Shown here: positions 1 to 7,436 of the stretch, piece by piece
Numbering within the stretch: position 1 is the first letter of the stretch
Layout of the letters: each line of letters opens with the position of its first letter
From: Dialister sp. UBA6422
GTDB lineage: Bacteria > Bacillota > Negativicutes > Veillonellales > Dialisteraceae
Direction: 5' to 3'
Assembly (NCBI GenBank): GCA_002439665.1
Contig: DJPC01000153.1
Coordinates: forward strand, 1 to 14,390
DNA length: 14,390 nt
Made by a program: the position numbers and the translations under genes
Notes under the pieces: model-generated
What the model was told of the DNA's origin: nothing
The model's database searches: none
Seen by the model: the letters and a program-made list of their open reading frames with translations, nothing else

Positions 1-1358
1 CCCCATTCAAATCCATCATGGTCATCATAGGATTCTTTCGCACTTTCAAAGTTGAAATAATTGGTGCGATACTCATCGGCTACATGGCCCCAAGTGAGGT
101 TCCAACCTTCTCTTCTCTTATCATATTCTGCAATGGTATTACCATCTTTATCATAGTCATCGTATTCATAGATACGGTTGAAAATGGAGCCTCCCAGGGA
201 ATCCCCATTATCATTGATCCATGGATGGGTATAAGAAATGGTATAGTTCTTGCCATTACCAGCGCCGCCAAATTCCCAATGGAAGTTGACCTTATCACCG
301 GTACCACGGAAATTGGTATCTCCCAGTTCCAGGATACCTACGGCACCATCAGAATCAGAATAGCCAGCACCTACGGTGACAATGCCGGTCTTCTGTTCAA
401 TTACATCGATTTCAATGATAACGTTATGTTCATTTTCTTTTCCTGGCAGGAGTTTCATATTGACATCTTCAAAGTAGCCTAAATTGTACAGTCTTTCCAT
501 ACTGCGGCTGGCCTGGAACTTATTGAAAGGCTTGCCCTTTTTGAGTTTCAGTTCTCTGGTAATAACACGATCTTTGGTCTTGTCATTGCCTACCAATACG
601 AAATCTTCTACAATACCTTCAGAAATGTCTATATGAAGCACGCCGTCAGAGGATACTTGTACATTTGGAATAGAAACGAGCATATAGCCCTGTTTCAAAT
701 ACATGTCTTCAATTTCTTTTAATTTCTGATTAACCAGTACGAAGTTTAGAACGCTATTCTTCGGGATAGCCATAATAGATGTAAGGTAATCATCAGTGAA
801 AACTGTATTCCCAGAGAATTTTACTTTCTTGACCACTGGATTGGATACCAACTGGTAATTGAGATCCACCCCTTCTGGAATTTCGGTAAAAGCAGGACGG
901 ATCTGGGAGAAGACCCCAGTGCTCCCTAAGGAGGCTACATCATTTCTGATGGTTTCTACAGAAACAGCGGTTCCCTGTTTGCTCTGAAGCAAAGGAAGAA
1001 GCTTTGCTTTGACTTCTTCTGGTACGCCCTTAAAGTCCAAAGAAGCAATGGTCTTTCCCACTTCTTTCTCAATAGCCGCATCGTCTTCTTTGGACAGATA
1101 TAAAGAAGCATCCCCTACAGCGACTGTCTGATGAGATTCTTTCACTGCCATAGAAGGTTCTTCTTCTGTCGCAGTTTGATTTGTAATGGTAGCCGTCTTA
1201 CCCGTCTGTTGTCCACCTTTTACATTTATCATAGCACTTTGAGACATGCCATTTTCTCCAGTACCTAGAGACGGAGCATCTGCCCAGGCATTTCCTGCTG
1301 CTAGAGAAAACAAAACTGCTGAAAGGAGCAGTGTTTTTGTATGTTTTGCTGTAATCAT
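1..1358 (-). CDS. bamA: BamA outer-membrane assembly factor (Omp85 family), 3' end cut by window
   Basis: BamA is the outer-membrane barrel that folds and inserts other beta-barrel proteins. I translated this frame by hand: 452 residues are visible and the frame stays open to the left edge, so most of the C-terminal barrel lies outside. The start is ATG at 1358, preceded by a near-perfect TAGGAGGA box (1363-1370). Residues 1-26 form a Sec signal peptide ending AWA. Residues 27-95 are a polar, Thr/Gln/Glu-rich extension. Three POTRA-like repeats follow, at about 97-173, 175-247 and 248-322; the second contains VKFSGNTVFT and the third RSMERLYNLGYFEDV, a typical POTRA helix-strand. The barrel opens at about 324 with VTVGAGYSDSDG and the conserved GDTNFRGTG (about 346-354). 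Proteobacterial BamA usually has five POTRAs, so this is a short-POTRA form. A 73-bp gap separates it from the upstream TM-protein gene. Confidence 0.95.
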   Translation of the reverse strand, partial: MITAKHTKTLLLSAVLFSLAAGNAWADAPSLGTGENGMSQSAMINVKGGQQTGKTATITNQTATEEEPSMAVKESHQTVAVGDASLYLSKEDDAAIEKEVGKTIASLDFKGVPEEVKAKLLPLLQSKQGTAVSVETIRNDVASLGSTGVFSQIRPAFTEIPEGVDLNYQLVSNPVVKKVKFSGNTVFTDDYLTSIMAIPKNSVLNFVLVNQKLKEIEDMYLKQGYMLVSIPNVQVSSDGVLHIDISEGIVEDFVLVGNDKTKDRVITRELKLKKGKPFNKFQASRSMERLYNLGYFEDVNMKLLPGKENEHNVIIEIDVIEQKTGIVTVGAGYSDSDGAVGILELGDTNFRGTGDKVNFHWEFGGAGNGKNYTISYTHPWINDNGDSLGGSIFNRIYEYDDYDKDGNTIAEYDKRREGWNLTWGHVADEYRTNYFNFESAKESYDDHDGFEW

Positions 1359-1431
1359 AAATTCCTCCTAAACCTATATGGACTGAACGTTTTTGCCTTT
1401 TTATATGTCAAAGCGATACAACCAAAACCTT

Positions 1432-2088
1432 TTATTTCTGATTGCTAGACTGCCCGCGAAGAGCTCGTCCCGCTTCTCCAACAACACTTTGTATTTCTTT
1501 CTCTGATAATGTTGGCATGGTGGAAACTGGTGCCTCAGAGGCGTGAACTTCCCTATGAGTTTCTATCACTTTTGGCTTCTCTTTTTCTTGCCATGTATCC
1601 TTTTCCACAGAAGGATTCTCCTCTTCTATAACCGGTGCAGGTACTTTGTATTCTTCCCTTTGTGATGTCACGCCTTCTCCCTTGTCTTCCGCCAAAGAAG
1701 AAGAAACAGGAGCTTTTTCACTCGTTTTAGGTGCTACTTGCACTTCTTTATGTATAGGGGTAGAAATAGGATTCACCGCTATGGTAGTCGCTTGATACAA
1801 ATAGTGACCACAGAAAAATAATCCAACTGCTACTATCATAGCACATCCACGCAATCCCCATCGGCGAAATGGACTGATTTTCTGTGTTTCTTTCAATCGT
1901 TTCATTTCTGCCTGGGCCATCATCAGATTGATTTCCCCTGTAATATCTTTATGATGTGAATATGATATTTCTGCTTTTTCAAGCCATTTCTTGATGGCTT
2001 GTACTCTTTTTAAAGTATCTCCCGACATAAATACCCCCATAAGAAAAGTATCATCATTGACTTGTTCTATATAAACCAAGTGATACAA
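1432..2088 (-). CDS. Single-pass membrane protein of unknown function with charged Pro/Glu/Lys-rich external region
   Basis: I do not recognise the family. The frame encodes up to 218 residues: about 75 polar N-terminal residues with a short strand-helix pattern (an amphipathic helix around 24-40), a positively charged flank (FRRWGLR), one membrane segment at about 81-100, then a long low-complexity region rich in Glu, Lys, Pro and Ser (about 105-192) and a short C-terminal helix (194-211). The positive-inside rule puts the N-terminus in the cytoplasm and the tail in the periplasm. The start is uncertain. The longest form begins with TTG at 2088, just after an in-frame stop, with only a weak AAAGAG box. 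ATG codons at residues 17 and 21 are alternatives, the latter preceded by GGGGG. The gene lies after a strong terminator, so it needs its own promoter, and before bamA. The layout resembles anti-sigma factors and TonB-like spanning linkers, but no motif confirms either. Confidence 0.75.
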   Translation of the reverse strand: MYHLVYIEQVNDDTFLMGVFMSGDTLKRVQAIKKWLEKAEISYSHHKDITGEINLMMAQAEMKRLKETQKISPFRRWGLRGCAMIVAVGLFFCGHYLYQATTIAVNPISTPIHKEVQVAPKTSEKAPVSSSLAEDKGEGVTSQREEYKVPAPVIEEENPSVEKDTWQEKEKPKVIETHREVHASEAPVSTMPTLSEKEIQSVVGEAGRALRGQSSNQK

Positions 2089-2245
2089 CTCTTTACTTTA
2101 TAATCCATATATACATCATGGAAACAAACAGCAGAAAATGCATATTTTTTCTATTTTACCACGGATTTCTGAATATTTCTTTAGTTTCTATAAAAATACA
2201 GGTTCTCTTATAAAATTCCTTATTTGTTGTCCCCTATTAAAACAC

Positions 2246-2297
2246 AGTAAAAACAAAAACGCATCAGAGAAATGGTCTTGATTTCTCTGATGCGTTT
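2246..2297 (-). terminator. Strong intrinsic terminator after the sigma-factor gene
   Basis: A perfect 17-bp inverted repeat (2257-2273 and 2281-2297) with a 7-nt loop begins 12 bp after the stop codon of the sigma gene. On the minus strand it is followed by a T-rich run (2246-2259, read as TTTTTGTTTTTACT). This is a textbook rho-independent terminator, and it marks the end of the tamB-sigma transcription unit. Confidence 0.92.
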
Positions 2298-2309
2298 AGC
2301 TATCAATTT

Positions 2310-2927
2310 TTATTTTCGATCATGCATGAGCTTAGAAAGCATTCCCCGAAGACGACGAATCCCCCTTTTTTCCAATTGATATACATAGGCAGTACTTACA
2401 TCTAAGGCTGCCGCCGTTTCCAATGCGGTTTGTTCCTTCAGATATACCCGGCGAATGACATCTTGCTCCCTACCAGGTAACCTTTTCATAGCCTGTCTGA
2501 CGGCTAGTTGCATATCCTTTTGGTCCGCTTGTTCAAAAGCTGTATCAGGCACTTCTTCGGTGAGAAAAACAGCCTCTTCCTCCCCATCTTCCAAAAGGAC
2601 TTCATGATTGTTCTCCTGTAGGAAATTCAGCATGCGACCACGAATACGGTGAATCGCATAGAGAGAAAAAGCCACTCCATGGGAAGGGACATATCGCTCC
2701 ACCGCTTCCATAAGACCTACTGTCCCTTCTTGTATGAGATCCAAAGTAACAGCTTCTTGTAATCCATACTTCATGGCTTCTCGAAATACCAGTGGCTGAT
2801 AATGCTCAATCAATGACTGCCTGGCTTCTAGCGCATCTTCCTCTTTATATTGTTTCCATAAATGGGCTTCCTCTTCGCGGCTCAATGTTTCGAGCCCAGC
2901 GAGAAAGTTTTTATAATCTTCCAGCAT
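2310..2927 (-). CDS. Small sigma-70 family factor, FliA/SigB-like (group 3), lacking region 3
   Basis: An alternative RNA polymerase sigma subunit of 205 residues. Region 2 spans about 37-105. It includes the core-binding 2.2 motif DLIQEGTVGLMEAVERY (63-79) and the segment YAIHRIRGRMLNFLQ (90-104), which resembles the RIRGAMLDxLR signature of FliA/SigB-type factors more than the WIR motif of housekeeping or ECF factors. Region 4 spans about 139-199 with a helix-turn-helix at 167-194. Regions 1.1 and 3 are missing: regions 2 and 4 are joined by a very acidic linker (about 108-135). The start is ATG at 2927, 9 nt after the tamB stop. The ribosome-binding site TAGGAG overlaps that stop codon, so translation is probably coupled to TamB. 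No flagellar gene is in view, so a role in envelope-gene control is an inference from context only. Confidence 0.9.
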   Translation of the reverse strand: MLEDYKNFLAGLETLSREEEAHLWKQYKEEDALEARQSLIEHYQPLVFREAMKYGLQEAVTLDLIQEGTVGLMEAVERYVPSHGVAFSLYAIHRIRGRMLNFLQENNHEVLLEDGEEEAVFLTEEVPDTAFEQADQKDMQLAVRQAMKRLPGREQDVIRRVYLKEQTALETAAALDVSTAYVYQLEKRGIRRLRGMLSKLMHDRK

Positions 2928-2936
2928 GTATATCTC

Positions 2937-5900
2937 CTAGAATTTGAAACTCCAATCAGTTCCAACATAACTATCATGATTTGTATTATACCATGAAGAA
3001 AGACCCAGATGGGAATTAAAATCATAATGGAGCCCCAGGCTCTTATCATCATTATTCACACCCATCGTCGCTGTAAGCATGAAATCATTGAACAAATATT
3101 TACCGATCTTAATATAGTAATACCCTGTATGATTATCGTCTACATTATCATAATAATCTGTCAAACTAGATGTGATACTGATATAGTCAAGACCAATGGT
3201 ATCTTTCATGAATTCCTGCATAGAGCCACCAAAAGCCATGGTAAGTCCTGCATTGAACAGTGCGCCTTCCATAGCACCGCTACTATCTTTGGTGGGATCT
3301 TGGTGCAAAGTAAGAAGCATGACGATTTGAGAATCATTCAAAGCCGGCTCACTATGGAACGTGGTCTTCATATCTCCAGGAGGACCATTGAGTTCTGCTT
3401 CAATGGCATAATGCCCTACCTTAGTATCTGCTTTGGCATAAATCACTGGCAAGAAAGATCCCGGCGTGCCACCCCATACTGCCCGGGCTTCATTCACTTT
3501 GAATTCAGACATATTGATTTTTACAGTGCCTTTGTCTACATTGACTCGGCCAGTCATGATTGGCGCTGATAAAGGCCCCATCATATTGATATTTCCCTTG
3601 ACCATTAAGTCATATAGCGCACTATTGTAGAGCCGTACATTATCACCAATGGTGATGTCTAGTTTAGTCAATAGATTCATGGAAGAATCTTCAGAATCTG
3701 ACAAGAGAGAAAGTGGCACATCCACTGTGGCATCGTGAATAGAAAGATGGCCAGAGATACCGGGCTTGGCAAAGACTTCGCCTAAGGTAAAATCTCCATC
3801 AATAGCTCCTTTGAAATAGGTAGAGTTGATATCTGGTGTATGAATATGAGCTTCCCCATCATAATGAGTAATAGCCATATCTTGCCATGCCAGAGAACCT
3901 TTAATGGATGCCAATCCTTTTCCAAAAGCAGCACTACCATCCAGTTCTGCTTCATGTCCTGAGAATGAAAGATTAAGCTTGATCGGACTGACAGGTTCTT
4001 CCATGGTCATCAAAGATACTTGTCCATTGCTAACAGATACGCCGCCTAAAAGCATAGGATCCAGATAGCTACCAGCGATTTTCACATGTCCTTTGATAGG
4101 CCCACTGGCTGCTGTAACCGGTTTCCAGAAAAGGCCCAAAATATTCATGTCCGCTTGATCTAAGTTGACATCCAGGTCCATAGGTACGGCTTTATCTGTC
4201 TTACTTCCAGTAAACAGATTTCCTGGAAGAGTCCCTTTAAGGCTGGCACGATATATGCCCTTGTTAAGTAAAGCATTCTGCACAGTCACCACATTATGAC
4301 TGGCATTAGCAAGAAGCGTAAACTGATCAAACTCTATATCCCCATAGCTTGGATGATCCACCGTAACTGATAGGTCTGCTTCCGGTTCTTCCTTATTGCC
4401 AGATAAGGTCAAAGCAGCTGTCAGATTTCCGCCTACCTTCATATTCTTTTGTTCCATCACCTCAGGAATCCATGATACATCCATGTCTTTCGCTGCAATC
4501 TGCATATCCAAATCGCCTTGGCTATTCATAGATCCTTCAGCAGCTAGCATACCATTTCCTACAGGAATCTGAAACTGACGAATCGATAGCGCCTGATTCA
4601 TATAGGAAAAATCAATATGCCCTTCTCCAATCGGCGTATGACCCAAATGGCCACCAAGTACCTTGGCTTTGAAGTCCACATTGGGATTATCTAAAGTGCC
4701 ACCGATACGCATTCCGCCTTGTACAGTACCATCTACTGCAGAAGAAGGTAACTTAAAAAGTTTCAGTGCTTCTTTGATATTCCATCCATTAAAAGAAAGA
4801 ACCCCCTGTACCTTACCGCTACGCGTATGATAACTTCCACGCCATTTGAAAGTTCCCTCCTGCTGACGGAAAGCACCATCATCTAAGGATACCAAATGAT
4901 CTTCATAATGGATACCAGTAGAAATCATATACAAATGGGTACCACCGATAGCAATATCTCTACTGGATAAGGTCCCATCAAACATGGGATTGTCCATCGT
5001 TCCAGAAGCTTTCCCTATCATATTCACTTTGCCATGAATTCCTCGATTGGGAAGCATTTTATCTATATCAATATCATGGAGTGATACGTCCATATGAATG
5101 GCATCATTTCCAAGGGTACCACTGGCCACGACTGCCCCATCATAAATGTAAGCTAAGCCATTATTCAAAGTGATCCCTTTGTCATTGTACGAATATTCTC
5201 CAGACATACTCTGAAATAATTCGCCCATGACAGAACCATTCCAAGCCAGGAAATCACCAGAAATCGATGGATTTTCTATGCTGCCTCCAATGGTCATAGT
5301 ATTTTCCATCCACCCTGTCACAGGATAAGAGAGATCAGCTACAGAAAGTAAATCCTCAATCCTTGCCTTTTCTGTCTTCATTTGGAGCTGTAAAGCATGA
5401 GGAGCTGCTATCCCAATCGTTCCGGAAAGAGTGTGTTGTCCTTTTGGCCCCTTAAACATCAAAGAAGAAATATGAGCTTTTCCATCATAAAGCGCCCATT
5501 TCCCATCAATGGATTCATAATTGGCTTTACCAATATGTCCATTTCTAGCAGTGATATGACCATCGCCAGTGGGATTATCCACAGTTCCCATGATATGAAA
5601 TGCCCCAGAGCCTTGACCGGCCATATCAATCCCAGTCACACCGGACAGTAAAGATAGATCAAAAGCAGAAACCTCTCCTTTCAAATCCATGGTATCCCCA
5701 TAAGATCCGTTTAAGGTAAACGCCCCTTCTCCGGAGGTTCCTGTCAGATAATCTACTTGCATCACTCCATGGCGGGAAGCAATCATACCAGAGATAGTGT
5801 CTAAAGAGATACCATCATAGGATACATCCCTACCATAAGCACAGCCATTCCAGTCTCCTTCATGGTAGGTACCAAATCCACTGATATGTCCTGCAGAGGC

Positions 5901-7325
5901 CCCTTGATAGGAAAGTTGATTGCCATCTCCAGTAAACGAAGCCTTATTGACATAGAAATCCCCCTCATGATAAGTCCCTTGGGCTGAAGCAGAACCGCTA
6001 ATCACCCCAGAAGGAGAGGACGAAATAGGTAAACTATCCAAAGATAGATTTTCTGCTGTCACATCAGCAGAAAATGCACCAGAAGACATGTTATAAAAAC
6101 CGCGACCTTCCAAGTGTCCACCAGCTGCATCGGCTTTCACATAAGGGATAGAAATTTGCCCATCTCCATAGGTAAATCCCACACTTCCCTTAGATACCTG
6201 GAAATTTTGATAACGTCCTTGGATAACCACTACATTTCCAGATACATAGGGATCCTTTGTGTTTCCCCAGAAAGATACATCTCCAGACACAATGCCGGCT
6301 ATGTCTTCTTTAGAAAGTATAGATGCCATATCCACTTGATCCAAAGTCATATGGCCTTGAAAGAGCGGATTCGATTCATCTATATGAATGATTCCTTCTC
6401 CAGAAAATTTTTGATCATTGAGACGAAAAGAAGCTTCCTTGATAGAAACCTCACCATTTTCAATATCAAAAAAGGCTGCTCCATCAGCCAGAATATCATT
6501 TTCATAGCGAAGAGCAGCATCATTGATATGACCTTTGACATGGTAAGCTACAGTGCCATCACTTTTCCAGATCTTGGCACTGGTCACTTCTCCTGTCCCA
6601 TTGTTTACTTCTAGTTTTTGCGATACCTGCGGGAACTCATTCAATAGAGGCTGCAATGATTTGAGCGAAACCGGATCGGTTTTCATATTGATTTCCAGCT
6701 TGCTGGTACTGGTAAAATTCAAATCTCCATTAAAATGACTTTGGAATACTTCCCCATCAAAAGGCCCTGTGATTTTCCCCTCTTCATCCCAGGCCAATGT
6801 AGTATTCACACCAGTAAAATCATAGGTGTTTTGATCAGAAAGTGTAACAGCCGCCGTTCCTCCTTGTACCAGGAGACGTCCTGTGAATGTACCATTATCT
6901 GTATCAGAAGATGGTTTCAAAATGGATTCTACATTCCACTTCCCATTGGAATTTTCACTAAGATGCACATCCGGTGTTTCTACATGAATATCTCGAACCA
7001 CATCGGCTATGCCACCGTGAAATAGCAGGTAATTAAAAAGAGCAGACATGGACCAACCCACAGTCAAAGAAGGGGACTGTAATACATCCTCCCCATTGGC
7101 ATCTTTGAGTACCAGGTTGGTAAAGGAAAGGTCTAGGTTGGGATCGATATCCATCATGTCCCACGAAAGAGTGCCATTGATTCTTTCCCCGGCTTTCTCT
7201 TTCAGTACCGGTTCTAGATTTTGCACAATAATGGGACGAATCAGTAGATAAATAATACAAAGCAAAATAAAGATAAAAGCTGCTATGCTATTTAGCCACC
7301 ATTTCAGTTTGCTTCCACTTTCCAC
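2937..7325 (-). CDS. tamB: TamB-like translocation and assembly module / bridge-type lipid transport protein
   Basis: A 1462-residue envelope-spanning AsmA/TamB-family protein. TamB proteins are anchored in the inner membrane and form a long beta-groove across the periplasm. They were first linked to barrel assembly with TamA and later to phospholipid movement to the outer membrane. Residues about 9-31 are an N-terminal membrane anchor, followed by an AsmA-like start (GTLSWDMMDIDPNLDLSFTN, 51-70). The body is repetitive beta structure with a recurring G-x(2,3)-[ND]-P motif (residues 354, 580, 681, 775 and 876, among others). The last 200 residues carry the TamB C-terminal domain with the hallmark FHSEPALNDSQIVMLLTL (about 1323-1340), ending in aromatic WSFKF. 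The start is GTG at 7325 with AGGAG 6 nt upstream (7332-7336). No TamA homologue is in the window; BamA, two genes downstream, is the obvious Omp85 partner. A hairpin with a T-run lies just upstream. Confidence 0.95.
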   Translation of the reverse strand: MESGSKLKWWLNSIAAFIFILLCIIYLLIRPIIVQNLEPVLKEKAGERINGTLSWDMMDIDPNLDLSFTNLVLKDANGEDVLQSPSLTVGWSMSALFNYLLFHGGIADVVRDIHVETPDVHLSENSNGKWNVESILKPSSDTDNGTFTGRLLVQGGTAAVTLSDQNTYDFTGVNTTLAWDEEGKITGPFDGEVFQSHFNGDLNFTSTSKLEINMKTDPVSLKSLQPLLNEFPQVSQKLEVNNGTGEVTSAKIWKSDGTVAYHVKGHINDAALRYENDILADGAAFFDIENGEVSIKEASFRLNDQKFSGEGIIHIDESNPLFQGHMTLDQVDMASILSKEDIAGIVSGDVSFWGNTKDPYVSGNVVVIQGRYQNFQVSKGSVGFTYGDGQISIPYVKADAAGGHLEGRGFYNMSSGAFSADVTAENLSLDSLPISSSPSGVISGSASAQGTYHEGDFYVNKASFTGDGNQLSYQGASAGHISGFGTYHEGDWNGCAYGRDVSYDGISLDTISGMIASRHGVMQVDYLTGTSGEGAFTLNGSYGDTMDLKGEVSAFDLSLLSGVTGIDMAGQGSGAFHIMGTVDNPTGDGHITARNGHIGKANYESIDGKWALYDGKAHISSLMFKGPKGQHTLSGTIGIAAPHALQLQMKTEKARIEDLLSVADLSYPVTGWMENTMTIGGSIENPSISGDFLAWNGSVMGELFQSMSGEYSYNDKGITLNNGLAYIYDGAVVASGTLGNDAIHMDVSLHDIDIDKMLPNRGIHGKVNMIGKASGTMDNPMFDGTLSSRDIAIGGTHLYMISTGIHYEDHLVSLDDGAFRQQEGTFKWRGSYHTRSGKVQGVLSFNGWNIKEALKLFKLPSSAVDGTVQGGMRIGGTLDNPNVDFKAKVLGGHLGHTPIGEGHIDFSYMNQALSIRQFQIPVGNGMLAAEGSMNSQGDLDMQIAAKDMDVSWIPEVMEQKNMKVGGNLTAALTLSGNKEEPEADLSVTVDHPSYGDIEFDQFTLLANASHNVVTVQNALLNKGIYRASLKGTLPGNLFTGSKTDKAVPMDLDVNLDQADMNILGLFWKPVTAASGPIKGHVKIAGSYLDPMLLGGVSVSNGQVSLMTMEEPVSPIKLNLSFSGHEAELDGSAAFGKGLASIKGSLAWQDMAITHYDGEAHIHTPDINSTYFKGAIDGDFTLGEVFAKPGISGHLSIHDATVDVPLSLLSDSEDSSMNLLTKLDITIGDNVRLYNSALYDLMVKGNINMMGPLSAPIMTGRVNVDKGTVKINMSEFKVNEARAVWGGTPGSFLPVIYAKADTKVGHYAIEAELNGPPGDMKTTFHSEPALNDSQIVMLLTLHQDPTKDSSGAMEGALFNAGLTMAFGGSMQEFMKDTIGLDYISITSSLTDYYDNVDDNHTGYYYIKIGKYLFNDFMLTATMGVNNDDKSLGLHYDFNSHLGLSSWYNTNHDSYVGTDWSFKF

Positions 7326-7339
7326 AGCTTGCTCCTAAT

Positions 7340-7389
7340 AAAAAATATTGTTCTGCTGGCTATTAGTTTCAAGAAACCAACAACCAGCA
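7340..7389 (-). terminator. Terminator-like hairpin between tolC and tamB (possible attenuator)
   Basis: Two 17-nt arms (7373-7389 and 7354-7370) pair along their full length, with three G-U wobbles and a 2-nt loop. A short further pairing (TTGT with ACAA) is possible across a 2-nt bulge. On the minus strand a run of six T (7345-7340) begins 8 nt after the stem, and the ribosome-binding site of tamB follows at once. I see no good promoter between the hairpin and tamB, so complete termination here would leave tamB without transcription. Partial readthrough, giving lower tamB-sigma expression than mlaEFD-tolC, is the likely outcome. Confidence 0.65.
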
Positions 7390-7436
7390 ACAACCATGAC
7401 ATGGTATTCCTTAAAAATTAAATGAACGAATTGTCA

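Noticed and set aside
18..482. Open plus-strand frame of 154 codons
   Set aside because: It is fully antisense to bamA, whose minus-strand translation has clear POTRA and barrel motifs; the plus frame has no ribosome site or family signal.
1406..1411. Perfect TTGACA hexamer (minus strand) in the gap before bamA
   Set aside because: No -10 hexamer stands 16-18 nt downstream; the nearest AT-rich hexamer, CATATA, is 25 nt away. A bamA promoter here cannot be claimed.
3009..3569. Open plus-strand frame of 186 codons, and similar ones at 6114-6614 and 11143-11595
   Set aside because: They are antisense shadows of tamB and mlaE, with low-complexity or Ile/His/Ser-rich translations and no start signals.
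7033..7260. Minus-strand frame of 75 codons within the start of tamB
   Set aside because: It overlaps the conserved N-terminal region of TamB in another frame and has no recognisable content.
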